A stretch of 64,000 nt of DNA from Candidatus Eiseniibacteriota bacterium (lineage in GTDB: Bacteria; Orphanbacterota; Orphanbacteria; Orphanbacterales; Orphanbacteraceae): assembly GCA_029262235.1 (NCBI GenBank), contig JAJCZU010000002.1, positions 496,001 to 560,000 of the forward strand. Reading direction: 5' to 3'. Below the pieces are notes generated by a model. It was given only the letters and a program-made list of their open reading frames with translations. It ran no database searches and was not told where the DNA came from. A program made the position numbers and the translations under genes. Below, in pieces: positions 17,174 to 26,126 of this stretch. Position 1 is the first letter of the stretch, and every line of letters begins with the position of its first letter.

Positions 17174-19095
17174 TTCGCCGTGTCGTCGGAACCGCGGGTC
17201 ACATCGATCACGGGAAGACGACCCTCGTTCACGCGCTGACCGGCATCGACACCGACCGCCTCAAAGAAGAAAAAGAACGCAAGATCAGCATCGATATCGG
17301 TTTCGCCCCGCTCACGCTTCCGAGTGGCGAACGCGTTGCCGTCATCGACGTGCCCGGGCACGAACGCTTCGTCAAGAACATGCTGGCGGGGGTGGGCGGT
17401 ATCGATGCCGTGCTCTTCACGATCGCGGCGGACGAAGGCGTCATGCCGCAGAGTCGCGAACACCTCGAAATCATTCATTTTCTGGGCGTAGACCGCGGGC
17501 TCATCGTTCTCACGAAGAAGGATCTCGTCGACGAGGAAATGCTCGAACTCGTGTCCGATGAAGTGCGCGAACTCTTCGCGTCGACCTCGCTCGCGCATGC
17601 GGAAATCGTGGCGGTTTCCTCCACGACCGGCGACGGCATCCCCGACGTTCTTGCCAAGCTCGATGCGCTGCTGCAGGAGCCGGTGCAGCGGCCCGAGCAC
17701 GCGTGGTTCCGCCTGCCGGTCGATCGCGTATTTGCGTCCCGCGGCTTCGGGACCGTGGTCACGGGGACCGTCTGGTCCGGCAGCGTCTCGGTCGGAGATC
17801 GTCTCTCGCTTCTTCCGTCGGGCAAAGAAGTACGGGTGCGAAAGGTCGAAGTGTTCCATGAAGAGGTCGAGTCGGCCGCCTCGTCGCAGCGGACCGCGCT
17901 CGCGCTTCACGGTGTCGACAGGGACGAAGTCGAACGCGGGGATGTTCTCGTTACGCCGCGCGTTCTGACCCCGACGCACATGATCGACGCCAGAATCCGC
18001 ATGAGCGCTTCTGCGGGCGAGCTGCGGCCACGCCAGCGTATCCGGTTTCATATCGGGGCGGCGGAGCTTCTCGGTCGCGTGATTCCTCTCGAGACGGAAA
18101 CGATTCAGCCCGGCGGGGAAGGACTCGTGCAGGTTCGCCTCGAACGTCCCGTAGTTGCCGCGAACCAGGACCGCCTGATCATTCGGTCGTATTCACCGGC
18201 CCGCACGATTGCCGGTGGCGTCGTGCTCGACGCGAACCCGCCGAAGCGAAAGTCCGGACGCGAGACAACCGCGACGTTTCTTACGATGATGGAGTCGGGC
18301 AGTCAGGCGAACCAGATCGCGGCCATTCTTACGCAGTCTTACGAGTCGTCGCAATCCGCGGCTTCGATCGCCGACCGTCTGCAGGAGTCCGAGCCGGTCG
18401 TGCGGGAAGAGCTGCAGGCGATGGAGCAGCGCGGCGAAGTCCTGGCGCTCGGCGGCGCCTGGATCGCGACGGCAACGGCGGACGCGATCCGCGGCGAGCT
18501 GCGCTCGTATCTCGAAGACGTGAAGAAGAAGGGAAATCGCGAGAGCGGGATCCCGCGCGAAGAGCTGCGTAAGAGCCTTTCGAAGGTCGTCGAACTGCCG
18601 CTGTTCAGCCGCCTGCTGCAGGAGCTCGTCGACGAGGAGATCTGCTCCGTGCACGAGGATCGCATTCTGACGGAGCGCGCGGGGCTCTCGCCCGCAATGG
18701 AACGCAGGGCGAAGGCGCTCGACGAACTGCTGGCTGAGCGGCGATTTCTGGCCCCCTCGCTGGACGAGATCGGGGCCGCGCTCGATCTGGCCGGAAAAGA
18801 ACGGTCGCAGGCGCTCGAACTTTTCGCGCGTCTCGGGCGCATCGTGAAAGTCACGCCGGAACTCGTGTATCGCCCCGCGGAACTCGAGGCGCTGCGCGGA
18901 ATCGTACGCGGCCTCGTCGTCGAAGGCGGTATGGACATCGGCGCGTTTCGCGACGCGAGCGGGCTGTCGCGCAAGTATTCGGTCCCCGTTCTCGAGTACT
19001 TCGACAGAACGGGCTGGACGAGGCGCAGCGGAAACGAACGAGTCGCCGGGCCGCAGATGGAACGCAGTCTCGAAGAGTCGAAGGGAGAGAGCTGA
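17170..19095 (+). CDS. selB: Selenocysteine-specific elongation factor SelB
   Basis: SelB carries Sec-tRNA(Sec) to UGA codons marked by a SECIS hairpin. The 641-residue protein has an EF-Tu-like GTPase (P-loop GHIDHGKT at 10-17, DVPGH from Asp60, TKKD at 115-118), two beta-barrel domains, and a C-terminal string of winged helices ending in [19 protein letters not shown], the typical SECIS-binding module. Oddity: switch I reads [11 protein letters not shown] where the usual form is RGIT/RGIS, so Lys38 replaces the Gly. The ATG overlaps the murA stop. selA, selC and selD are not visible in the window. A probable selenoprotein gene lies at 50694, about 32 kb away. Confidence 0.93.
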   Translation: MIRRVVGTAGHIDHGKTTLVHALTGIDTDRLKEEKERKISIDIGFAPLTLPSGERVAVIDVPGHERFVKNMLAGVGGIDAVLFTIAADEGVMPQSREHLEIIHFLGVDRGLIVLTKKDLVDEEMLELVSDEVRELFASTSLAHAEIVAVSSTTGDGIPDVLAKLDALLQEPVQRPEHAWFRLPVDRVFASRGFGTVVTGTVWSGSVSVGDRLSLLPSGKEVRVRKVEVFHEEVESAASSQRTALALHGVDRDEVERGDVLVTPRVLTPTHMIDARIRMSASAGELRPRQRIRFHIGAAELLGRVIPLETETIQPGGEGLVQVRLERPVVAANQDRLIIRSYSPARTIAGGVVLDANPPKRKSGRETTATFLTMMESGSQANQIAAILTQSYESSQSAASIADRLQESEPVVREELQAMEQRGEVLALGGAWIATATADAIRGELRSYLEDVKKKGNRESGIPREELRKSLSKVVELPLFSRLLQELVDEEICSVHEDRILTERAGLSPAMERRAKALDELLAERRFLAPSLDEIGAALDLAGKERSQALELFARLGRIVKVTPELVYRPAELEALRGIVRGLVVEGGMDIGAFRDASGLSRKYSVPVLEYFDRTGWTRRSGNERVAGPQMERSLEESKGES

Positions 19096-19101
19096 ACGAT
19101 C

Positions 19102-20130
19102 ATGGCAATGGATTTTCGAAGCGACACACTGACGAAACCGACGCCCGCGATGCGAGAGGCCATGGCCCGCGCGGAAGTGGGGGACGACGTCTTTGACGAA
19201 GACCCGTCCATTCACGCGCTGCAGGACGAAGTCGCGGGGCTGTTCGGAAAAGAGGCTGCGCTCTTCGTGGCCAGCGGCACGATGGCGAACGTGGCGGCCG
19301 TTCTGGCACAGACGAGCCCGGGTACGGAAGTGATCTGCGAAGAGGGGTGTCACATATTTCAGTACGAGGCCGGGTCGGCCGCGGCGTTCTCCGGTGTGCA
19401 GCTGCGCACGATTGAAGCCGATCGTGGCCACCTGCACTGGGCAGACATCGCTGCGCGCATCCGGTCTGATGACATTCATGCGCCGCCGACCGTACTCGTT
19501 TGTCTCGAGAACACACACAATCGCGCCGGTGGCACGATCTATCCGCGCGCTGTCTGGGACGAGATTGGAAAGAACGCGCACGCGCGCCAACTGCGCGTGC
19601 ATGTCGACGGTGCCCGTATCTGGAATGCGGCCGTGGCTTCCGGCGTATCCCTGCGTGACATGGCGGCGCCCGTCGATACCCTCTCGGTCTGTCTCTCGAA
19701 GGGTCTTGGTGCTCCCGTCGGCTCACTGCTCGTCGGCGACAGCGAGTTTATCGCGCGCGCGCGCCGGTGGAGAAAGCGGCTCGGCGGCGGCATGCGGCAG
19801 GGGGGCATTCTCGCCGCCGCGGGCCTCCACGCGCTGACCCATCATCGCGACCGCCTGGCCGATGACCACGAGAACGCGCAGATTCTCGCGCGTGCCTGGG
19901 CGGACGTACCGGGCGCCACGATCGATCCTGCCCGTGTCGAAACGAACATCGTGATCGTCGAGGTTGCGGGTATGGAAGCGAGCGACGACGCCATCATTGC
20001 GGCTCTCGGCGAGCGTGACGTTCGTCTGCTCGGCATGGGGCCGCGGAGACTGCGCATGGTGACCCATCTCGATGTGTCGCGCGACGATTGCGAGCGGGCG
20101 GCCGCTGCTGTTCGGGAGCTCTTTGCGTGA
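19102..20130 (+). CDS. ltaE: Low-specificity L-threonine aldolase family, PLP enzyme
   Basis: The 342-residue fold type I PLP enzyme begins with DFRSDTLTKPTPAMREAMA, the signature start of threonine aldolases, and has the Schiff-base lysine Lys200 in CLSKGLGAPVGS plus the VDGARIWNA block. It should cleave L-threonine or L-allo-threonine to glycine and acetaldehyde. It lies 6 nt after selB and overlaps rsmI by 4 nt, so it is part of the long rpmE-rsmI run. Its neighbour selB has no known link to it; it is not SelA (which also uses PLP), since the aldolase motifs are clear. Confidence 0.88.
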   Translation: MAMDFRSDTLTKPTPAMREAMARAEVGDDVFDEDPSIHALQDEVAGLFGKEAALFVASGTMANVAAVLAQTSPGTEVICEEGCHIFQYEAGSAAAFSGVQLRTIEADRGHLHWADIAARIRSDDIHAPPTVLVCLENTHNRAGGTIYPRAVWDEIGKNAHARQLRVHVDGARIWNAAVASGVSLRDMAAPVDTLSVCLSKGLGAPVGSLLVGDSEFIARARRWRKRLGGGMRQGGILAAAGLHALTHHRDRLADDHENAQILARAWADVPGATIDPARVETNIVIVEVAGMEASDDAIIAALGERDVRLLGMGPRRLRMVTHLDVSRDDCERAAAAVRELFA

Positions 20131-20957
20131 GCCGGGGCGTTCTTTATCTCGTGGGGACCCCGATCGGCAACCTCGAAGACCTTTCGGAGCGTGCAAAGCG
20201 CATTCTGCGCGAAGTGAAGCGTGTAGCAGCTGAAGATACGCGCCGTACCGCCAAGTTGATGCAGCATATCGGGAGTGAAGTGCCGCTTCTATCGTTCCAC
20301 GGCCATAACGAGCGAAGCCGGATCCCGAAGCTGATCGAATCGCTCACGAGCGGCGAAGACATCGCCGTTGTTTCCGACGCAGGGAATCCCGGCATTGCGG
20401 ACCCGTGCGAGCGGCTCGTGCGGGAGGCGATCGCCGCGGAGATCACGATCGTGCCGGTGCCGGGGCCGAGCGCATTCCTGACCGCCATCCCGGCTTCGGG
20501 GCTCAGCGCAGAACGCTTTCGGTTTGAAGGGTTTCTGCCCCCGCAGAAAGGGGCGCGGCGCGCACGGCTGGAAGCGCTCCGCTACGAGTCGTCCACGATC
20601 GTTTTCTATGAAGCCCCGCACCGACTTTCGCAACTGCTCGAGGAACTGGAGTCGAGCTGGGGCGACCGCTCCATCGTCCTCGCGCGCGAGCTCACGAAAA
20701 TGTACGAGGAGTTCTGGCGTGGAAGTGTAGGCGCGGCCCGTGCGGAAATCGAAGAACGCCCCCCGCGTGGTGAATACGTCGTTCTCGTCGAAGGCGCGGG
20801 TCCGGAAGGCGCGTTGTCTGACGAGGTCGTGGCAAGGATCGTACGAGAAGAGCTCACCGGAGGAAGTTCCATGCGTGACGCCGTCAAGACGGCGGCGCGG
20901 CTCGCTCTTCGGAAGGAGCAGGAAGTCTATCGGATCGTCAAAGGGGAGGCGGATTAG
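20127..20957 (+). CDS. rsmI: 16S rRNA (cytidine(1402)-2'-O)-methyltransferase
   Basis: RsmI methylates the 2'-O of C1402 in the ribosomal P site. The 276-residue protein has the tetrapyrrole-methylase-like motifs LVGTPIGNLEDLSERA at the N terminus, EDTRRTAKL, and SDAGNPGIADP, where most homologues have SDAGTPG. GTG 20127 directly precedes the family start (SRGVLYLVGTP) and overlaps the ltaE stop; the longer open frame from 20088 is not needed. It ends the operon; the next gene has its own promoter. Confidence 0.93.
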   Translation: MSRGVLYLVGTPIGNLEDLSERAKRILREVKRVAAEDTRRTAKLMQHIGSEVPLLSFHGHNERSRIPKLIESLTSGEDIAVVSDAGNPGIADPCERLVREAIAAEITIVPVPGPSAFLTAIPASGLSAERFRFEGFLPPQKGARRARLEALRYESSTIVFYEAPHRLSQLLEELESSWGDRSIVLARELTKMYEEFWRGSVGAARAEIEERPPRGEYVVLVEGAGPEGALSDEVVARIVREELTGGSSMRDAVKTAARLALRKEQEVYRIVKGEAD

Positions 20958-20995
20958 AGCGCACCCCCGCGTTCGTTGTCGCCGTTTTCCCATTC

Positions 20996-21025
20996 TTGAC
21001 ACGCTTTGACCTGGCTTGCTACGCT
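20996..21025 (+). promoter_or_regulatory. Sigma70-type promoter with extended -10
   Basis: TTGACA (20996-21001), 18-nt spacer, and TACGCT (21020-21025) preceded by TGC (21017-21019), an extended -10. It sits about 50 nt upstream of the phosphatidyltransferase start. Confidence 0.65.
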
Positions 21026-21073
21026 ACAGCACCTGTATCAGAATCTCTAGGGAAGGACGGTGAACGGGACCCC

Positions 21074-21643
21074 ATGCTGAACGCCGAACAAAAGGAATGG
21101 GCCCGCTCGGTTCTGCATCCCGTCACATCCTTTTTCATTCACGTCAATTTCCATCCGAATACATTGACTGTGATCGGTTTTCTGTTCGCGGTCGTCTCCG
21201 CGTGGCAACTCGCGCTGGGTCACTATCGGCTCGGCGCCGTGATCCTGCTCGCCGGAGGCGTCTTCGACATGCTCGATGGCGAAGTGGCCCGCCGCGGCAG
21301 CCGTGGCTCCCGTTTCGGCGCGTTCTTCGATTCCACGGTCGACCGCTACGCCGAGATCGTCCCTTACATGGGACTCGCCTACGCAATGCGCTTCGACGAA
21401 CTCTTCCTGCTGCCGTTCGTGGTCATCACGGGCTCATTGATGGTCAGCTATACACGCGCCCGGGTCGAAGGCCTCGGAGAAGAGTGCGCCGTCGGCTGGC
21501 TGGAGCGTCCCGAACGCATCGTGATCCTGTTTCTCGGCCTCGTCATCGGCGGGCCGATCCGCACGCTCGCTCTCGTGATTCTGGCCGCCGGCAGCCACTG
21601 GACCGCCCTGCAGAGGATGCTCCACGCCCGCAAAGTGCTCTGA
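21074..21643 (+). CDS. CDP-alcohol phosphatidyltransferase family protein
   Basis: The 189-residue membrane protein carries the complete family motif D-x2-DG-x2-AR-x8-G-x3-D-x3-D: Asp65, Asp68-Gly69, Ala72-Arg73, Gly82, Asp86 and Asp90. Hydrophobic spans lie at about 31-45, 52-65, 92-105, 112-125 and 148-168. Such enzymes join a CDP-activated lipid to an alcohol (glycerol phosphate, inositol phosphate or similar); short members with this pattern resemble archaetidylinositol-phosphate-synthase-like proteins. The true alcohol cannot be read from sequence. ATG 21074 is used; the ORF from 20996 would begin in the -35 box. The gene is isolated, with its own promoter. Confidence 0.82.
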   Translation: MLNAEQKEWARSVLHPVTSFFIHVNFHPNTLTVIGFLFAVVSAWQLALGHYRLGAVILLAGGVFDMLDGEVARRGSRGSRFGAFFDSTVDRYAEIVPYMGLAYAMRFDELFLLPFVVITGSLMVSYTRARVEGLGEECAVGWLERPERIVILFLGLVIGGPIRTLALVILAAGSHWTALQRMLHARKVL

Positions 21644-21653
21644 GGCCCCGAGA

Positions 21654-21680
21654 GAGCCGCTGGCGGCTCGAAACCGCCCT
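21654..21680 (+). terminator. Possible weak terminator after phosphatidyltransferase gene
   Basis: GAGCCGC (21654-21660) and GCGGCTC (21663-21669) form a tight hairpin 11 nt after the stop; only a short T-run follows, at 21678-21681 in a C-rich context. It may be a Rho-assisted or partial terminator. Confidence 0.4.
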
Positions 21681-21736
21681 TTTCCCGCTTGAAGCGACCG
21701 GAATCCTGCCGAAAAGTAGAAAAGAGTCAGAGCACA

Positions 21737-21764
21737 TTCATGGAAGGAATCGTCCTTCTATGAT
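21737..21764 (+). promoter_or_regulatory. Possible promoter for ctpA
   Basis: A good -10 box TATGAT (21759-21764) lies about 100 nt before ctpA, in an A+T-rich pocket. The best -35 is TTCATG (21737-21742) with 16-nt spacing and only three of six matches. A short inverted repeat GAAGGA/TCCTTC fills the spacer and could be an operator. Confidence 0.35.
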
Positions 21765-21864
21765 AAATAGTGGAAAATATGGCCTCGCAGGGAACGGAAC
21801 ATCCTGCACCGGTGTTGCTCCTGAAAGCGACGTCGTCCCGCATCATCATCTAAAGGAGTTCGGC

Positions 21865-23490
21865 ATGCAGCGAATCAAGGACCCACGAACATTTATACTC
21901 GGGCTGGTGCTCCTCGCGATGCCCGGACTCGCGACGGCGGACGATCGCCAGAATATCTACCGCGACCTGAACCTGTTCAGTGAAGTGCTGCAGCGCATCG
22001 AATCAGACTATGTGGATGAAGTGGAAATGCGCGAGCTGATCGTCGGCGGGATCCGCGGGATGCTGAAGACGCTCGACCCGCACACGCAGTTCCTCGACAC
22101 CAAGCAGTACCGCGATCTCATGGTCGGCACGAAGGGAAGCTTCGGCGGACTCGGAATCGTGATTTCGATTCGCGACGGAATCTTGACCGTGGTCTCGCCG
22201 ATCGAAGGAACGCCCGCCCATCGTATGGGTATTCAGGGTGGCGACCAGATTCTTTATATCGAAGATGAGTCGACGAAAGGCTTCAGCTCGGAAGATGCCG
22301 TGTCGCGTCTGCGTGGTCCCGAAGGGACGCAGGTCGCGATCAAGATTCGCCGCGAGGGCGTCGACAAGCTGCTCCCCTACACGGTCACGCGCGAAATCAT
22401 CAAGCTGAAGTCCGTGCCGTTCAAGTTCGTGCAGGACGGCATCGGTTATGTGAAAGTGACGCAGTTCAGCAAGAGAACTTCGCACGAACTCATCGAGGCG
22501 ATCGACAGCCTCGAGGCCGTCGGCGTCCAAGGGCTCGTGCTGGACCTTCGCGGGAACCCCGGCGGGCTTCTCGACCAGGCGGTCGAAGTCTCCGACATCT
22601 TTCTGGACCGCGGTCAGATGGTGACGTACACGAAGGGCCGCAAGAAGAACACGAACAACGAATTCGTCGACCGGCGCGACTCGCAGTACAAGAACTATCC
22701 GCTCGTCGTGCTCGTGAACGAGGGGTCGGCCAGCGCTTCCGAAATCGTGAGCGGCGCCGTGCAGGACTGGGATCGCGGGCTCGTTGTCGGAAAGACGACG
22801 TTCGGGAAAGGCTCCGTGCAGTCGGTGCTTCCGCTTTCGCAGGACACCGGGCTCAAGCTGACGACCGCGAAATACTACACACCCTCGGGGCGAAGTATTC
22901 ATCGCGACGAATCCAGCATCATCAAGAAGGGGGAAGACGGGGAAGCCGAAGACGCCGCCGGTGAGACGCGGGAGATTTTTCACACGAAGATCCAGAACCG
23001 CGAAGTGTACGGTGGCGGCGGAATCGCCCCGGATATCGAAATCGCTCAGCGCCGCGTGAACGAACTGGAGGAGATTGCCGAGCGGAACTCGCTCTTCTTC
23101 AAGTATGCGGTCGAATTCAGCGCCTACCACGACGGAATCACGCTCGACTGGCGCCCCGACGACCAGGTGATGGAAGACTTCCGCAAGATGTTCGACGCGG
23201 AAAACAGCGACTACACGGCCGAACAGTGGGCGGACGCCAGGAAGTATCTCGAAAGCGGGATTCGCCGCGAGATTTTCCGGAAGCAGTTCGGCGACCAGGC
23301 CGCCTACATGGCCGGCATCGAGCTGGACGATCAGCTCCAGGCGACGTTCCACCTCTTTCAGGAGCTCAAGCTGAACGAGAATCTCCAGGCCGTGACGGAG
23401 GCCTACAAGGCCAAACACGCCGTTGCGAAGGCGGATGGCGATGATTCGAAAGAGGCCGAAGGAATCGCCGAGGGCCGCCAGTTCGACTAG
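21865..23490 (+). CDS. ctpA: C-terminal processing peptidase (S41 family), periplasmic
   Basis: The 541-residue protein has a signal peptide (about residues 1-26, ending LATADD), a PDZ domain (about 85-170) and an S41 serine-protease domain. The catalytic dyad is Ser290, in the NEGSASASEIVSGA run, and Lys315, in TTFGKGSVQ, spaced 25 residues as in Prc. Such proteases trim C termini of envelope proteins. A C-terminal extension of about 130 residues after the protease core is rich in Glu and Lys. ATG 21865 is preceded by AAAGGAG at good distance; the open frame runs back to 21097, inside the upstream gene, and is rejected. Confidence 0.92.
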   Translation: MQRIKDPRTFILGLVLLAMPGLATADDRQNIYRDLNLFSEVLQRIESDYVDEVEMRELIVGGIRGMLKTLDPHTQFLDTKQYRDLMVGTKGSFGGLGIVISIRDGILTVVSPIEGTPAHRMGIQGGDQILYIEDESTKGFSSEDAVSRLRGPEGTQVAIKIRREGVDKLLPYTVTREIIKLKSVPFKFVQDGIGYVKVTQFSKRTSHELIEAIDSLEAVGVQGLVLDLRGNPGGLLDQAVEVSDIFLDRGQMVTYTKGRKKNTNNEFVDRRDSQYKNYPLVVLVNEGSASASEIVSGAVQDWDRGLVVGKTTFGKGSVQSVLPLSQDTGLKLTTAKYYTPSGRSIHRDESSIIKKGEDGEAEDAAGETREIFHTKIQNREVYGGGGIAPDIEIAQRRVNELEEIAERNSLFFKYAVEFSAYHDGITLDWRPDDQVMEDFRKMFDAENSDYTAEQWADARKYLESGIRREIFRKQFGDQAAYMAGIELDDQLQATFHLFQELKLNENLQAVTEAYKAKHAVAKADGDDSKEAEGIAEGRQFD

Positions 23491-23516
23491 AAAAACGAAA
23501 GTTCTGCTCTAGCGTG

Positions 23517-23547
23517 ATCCCCCCGGTTGTCTTACAATCGGGGGGAT
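23517..23547 (+). promoter_or_regulatory. Long hairpin touching the dus start codon, with embedded -10 box
   Basis: The arms ATCCCCCCG (23517-23525) and CGGGGGGAT (39-47 of the same hundred) pair perfectly, then G26-T38 wobbles and TTGT (27-30) pairs ACAA (34-37) around a 3-nt loop. The 14-pair hairpin ends one base before ATG 23548 and includes the G-rich stretch that would act as ribosome site. TACAAT (23533-23538) inside it is a perfect-looking -10, which would start a nearly leaderless mRNA. It could also stop ctpA transcription, though no T tract follows. Confidence 0.6.
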
Positions 23548-24543
23548 ATGCGTATAAGGGAAATCCAGCTCGATTCCGGGGCCTTTCTGGCCCCTCTTTG
23601 CGGAGTGACGACCCGTCCGTTCCGGCGCCTGTGTCGCCGTTTCGGCGCCAGCATCGTCTTTTCCGAAACCATTTCCGCCGACGGCCTCGCGATGATGAAC
23701 AACCGCACTCTCGATATGACGCGGTTCGACCCGGAGGAGCGCCCGATCGGGATTCAGATCTTCGGCTGCGATCCGGACAAGATCGCGCTGGCCGCGAAGA
23801 TCGTGGTCGACCAGGTGAATCCGGACGTGATCGACCTGAACTTCGGCTGCCCTGTCCCCAAATTCGTAAAGAAGGACAAGGGGGCGGCGCTCCTGCGCGA
23901 TACCGCGCGCATCAAGAAGATCATCCAGGCGACGCGCAAGGCGATCGACATCCCGCTGACCGCCAAAATGCGCACGGGATGGGATGAGAGCACGATTGTC
24001 GTGAAGGAGGTCGCGCGTATTGCGGACGGCGAAGGCGTGGACGCGCTCAGCATTCATGGCCGCACGCGTGCGCAGGGGTATCAGGGTGTCGCGAACTGGG
24101 AACGGATCGGAGACGCGGTCCAGACCGTCTCGCGCGTTCCGATCATCGGGAACGGCGACGTGACCGATGTGGCGACGGCCGAGCGACGCATGCAGGAGAC
24201 AGGGTGCGCGGCCGTCATGGTAGGGCGGGGCGCGATCGGCAATCCGTGGATCTTTCGTCAGATCGCGCACTACATGCAGACGGGAACCGCCCTTCCGGAC
24301 CCGACGCCTCGCGAACGGCTCCAGATCTGCCTCGAGCATCTCGACCTCCAGATCGAAGACAGGGACGAGCAGCGCGGGATTCCGGAGTTCCGGCGTCACC
24401 TTTCCGCCTATACGAAGGGCCTCGACGGCGCTTCCGCGTTTCGCAATCAGATCAATCTCGTGCCGACGCGCGCGATTCTGGAAGAGATGCTGACGGAGTT
24501 CTTCGAATCCGTTGCTCGAAAGGAAGAAGTCCATGCGGCGTAA
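23548..24543 (+). CDS. dus: tRNA-dihydrouridine synthase (DusB-like)
   Basis: Dus proteins reduce uridine in the tRNA D-loop using FMN and NADPH. The 331-residue TIM-barrel protein has the start LAPLCGVTTRPFRRLCRRFG, the catalytic Cys101 in NFGCPVPK, and the FMN-phosphate site around VPIIGNGDV and VGRGAIGNPW. A TTG at 23527 is also in frame, but the homologous part begins after ATG 23548. The start lies just behind a strong hairpin. A terminator follows the gene after 32 nt. The exact Dus subtype (A, B or C) is judged from GCPVPK-like patterns and is not certain. Confidence 0.9.
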   Translation: MRIREIQLDSGAFLAPLCGVTTRPFRRLCRRFGASIVFSETISADGLAMMNNRTLDMTRFDPEERPIGIQIFGCDPDKIALAAKIVVDQVNPDVIDLNFGCPVPKFVKKDKGAALLRDTARIKKIIQATRKAIDIPLTAKMRTGWDESTIVVKEVARIADGEGVDALSIHGRTRAQGYQGVANWERIGDAVQTVSRVPIIGNGDVTDVATAERRMQETGCAAVMVGRGAIGNPWIFRQIAHYMQTGTALPDPTPRERLQICLEHLDLQIEDRDEQRGIPEFRRHLSAYTKGLDGASAFRNQINLVPTRAILEEMLTEFFESVARKEEVHAA

Positions 24544-24575
24544 CCAGGCCGTTTTGAATCATTCGAGTGTGAAGC

Positions 24576-24605
24576 GCTTCGGCAGCGTTGCCGAAGCTTT
24601 TTTTT
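24576..24605 (+). terminator. Strong intrinsic terminator between dus and pyrR, possible pyr attenuator
   Basis: GCTTCGGCA (24576-24584) and TGCCGAAGC (24589-24597) form a perfect 9-bp stem with a GCGT loop, followed by eight T (24598-24605). Only 37 nt separate it from the pyrR ATG, too little for a visible promoter, so it may attenuate pyr transcription instead of only ending dus. The preceding GAAGC (24571-24575) could pair with GCTTC in an alternative fold. Confidence 0.85.
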
Positions 24606-24642
24606 GGGCATTTTCCGCCACGGAAGAAACGGAGATTGCATC

Positions 24643-25188
24643 ATGAAGGTTGAGCGATCCGTCATGGGACGGCGTGAACTGCAGTGGGCCGTGACCCGGC
24701 TTGCTCATCAGATTCTGGAGAAGAACCGGGGCACGAAGGATCTCGCGATCGTCGGTGTCAGGACACGCGGGGCGCATCTTGCGGTGCGCATCGTCGATGA
24801 AATCGAGAAGATCGAAGGGACGAAGGTTCCGCTCGGCATCCTCGATATCACGCTGTACCGGGACGACCTTCAGACCGTGGCCAAGCAGCCCGTCGTAAAA
24901 GGCACCGAGATTCTGTTCGACGTCGAGGACAAAGTCATCGTTCTCGTTGATGACGTCCTTTACACGGGGCGGACCGTGCGTGCGGCGCTCGATGCCCTGA
25001 TCGACTTCGGTCGTCCGCGCAGGATCTGGCTTTCGGTGCTCGTCGATCGGGGGCACCGGGAACTGCCCGTCGCTGCTGATTTCGTCGGTGAAGATCTTTT
25101 TACGACTTCGGACGAAATCGTGCACGTGCAACTGGATGAAGTGGAAGGAGAAGAGGACGGGATCGTCGTCAGCCGGAGGGAGTCGTGA
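24643..25188 (+). CDS. pyrR: Bifunctional pyr operon regulator / uracil phosphoribosyltransferase
   Basis: PyrR binds pyr leader RNA when UMP is high and also has uracil phosphoribosyltransferase activity. The 181-residue protein carries the PRPP loop VLVDDVLYTGRTVRAAL (Asp103, Asp104), VGVRTRGAHLA and the end segment DEIVHVQL. ATG 24643 follows GGAGATTGC; the open frame from 24604 begins in the terminator T tract. It is the first gene of pyrR-pyrB-pyrC and overlaps pyrB by 4 nt. The hairpin just upstream fits the expected attenuation mechanism, although I did not find a copy of the known PyrR-binding loop. Confidence 0.92.
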   Translation: MKVERSVMGRRELQWAVTRLAHQILEKNRGTKDLAIVGVRTRGAHLAVRIVDEIEKIEGTKVPLGILDITLYRDDLQTVAKQPVVKGTEILFDVEDKVIVLVDDVLYTGRTVRAALDALIDFGRPRRIWLSVLVDRGHRELPVAADFVGEDLFTTSDEIVHVQLDEVEGEEDGIVVSRRES

Positions 25189-26126
25189 AGTTAGCGCGCA
25201 AGCATCTTCTCGGAATGGAGGGAGTCTCGCGCACGGAAATCGAGACACTTCTCAATTGTGCGGAAACGTTCAAGGAAATTCTCGACCGCAAGATTCCGAA
25301 AGTGCCGTCGCTTCGCGGGCTGACGGCCGTAAACCTGTTTTTCGAACCGAGTACGCGCACGCGCGTCTCGTTTGAACTCGCGGAGAAACGACTCTCCGCG
25401 GATTCGGTTTCGATCTCGGCCAGTACGTCGAGCAGCGAGAAGGGCGAATCGCTGATCGATACCATCCATAATGTGGAGGCGATGAAGGTCGACTTCCTGA
25501 TCGTGCGTCATTCGGCCGCCGGCGCCCCGCATTTCCTCGCTTCCCGGTGCGACGTGTCCGTCATCAACGCGGGTGACGGCTGCCACGAGCACCCGACCCA
25601 GGCACTGCTCGATCTTTTCACGATCCGGCAGCACTTCCCGACGTTGGAAGGTCTCAAGGTCGCGATCCTCGGCGATATCGCCCACAGCCGCGTGGCGCGG
25701 TCGAACATCTGGGCGCTTCGCACCATGGGCGCGCAGGTCACTCTCTGTGCGCCGCGCACGCTGCTCCCGCCCGGCATCGAAGATCTCGGCGCGAAGATTC
25801 ATCCGCGGCTCGACGATCTGATCGACGAAATGGATATCATTATGGTGCTCCGGATTCAGAAGGAGCGGCAGGGTGAGAGTTTTCTCCCCTCGAGCCGGGA
25901 GTATGCACGTCACTTCAGTCTCACGCGGTCACGTGCCGACCGGATGAAGACGAACAGCTTCATCATGCACCCGGGGCCGATCAACCGCGGCATCGAGATG
26001 GCGCCGGAAGTCGCCGACGGGCCGCGGTCCGTGATTCTTGATCAGGTGACGAACGGAGTGGCGGTTCGAATGGCGGTGTTATACCTCTTGGCAGGAGGGG
26101 AGACGGATCATGCGATGGCTAATTAA
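25185..26126 (+). CDS. pyrB: Aspartate carbamoyltransferase catalytic subunit
   Basis: PyrB joins carbamoyl phosphate and aspartate, the committed step to UMP. The 313-residue chain has the carbamoyl-phosphate site [13 protein letters not shown] (Ser56-Arg60 region), HPTQALLD (about 136), and the aspartate site around MVLRIQKER. The GTG start overlaps the pyrR stop. No pyrI gene follows, so the enzyme should be the unregulated trimer or a PyrC-associated type. Next comes pyrC with a 17-nt overlap. Confidence 0.95.
   Translation: MKLARKHLLGMEGVSRTEIETLLNCAETFKEILDRKIPKVPSLRGLTAVNLFFEPSTRTRVSFELAEKRLSADSVSISASTSSSEKGESLIDTIHNVEAMKVDFLIVRHSAAGAPHFLASRCDVSVINAGDGCHEHPTQALLDLFTIRQHFPTLEGLKVAILGDIAHSRVARSNIWALRTMGAQVTLCAPRTLLPPGIEDLGAKIHPRLDDLIDEMDIIMVLRIQKERQGESFLPSSREYARHFSLTRSRADRMKTNSFIMHPGPINRGIEMAPEVADGPRSVILDQVTNGVAVRMAVLYLLAGGETDHAMAN

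Noticed and set aside
19102-20130. PLP gene after selB being SelA
   Set aside because: The aldolase signature DFRSDTLTKPT and the Lys200 context are those of threonine aldolase, not of SelA.
21804-21819. Second -24/-12-like element before ctpA
   Set aside because: The -24 GG is TG here, so only a partial match; not reported as a promoter.
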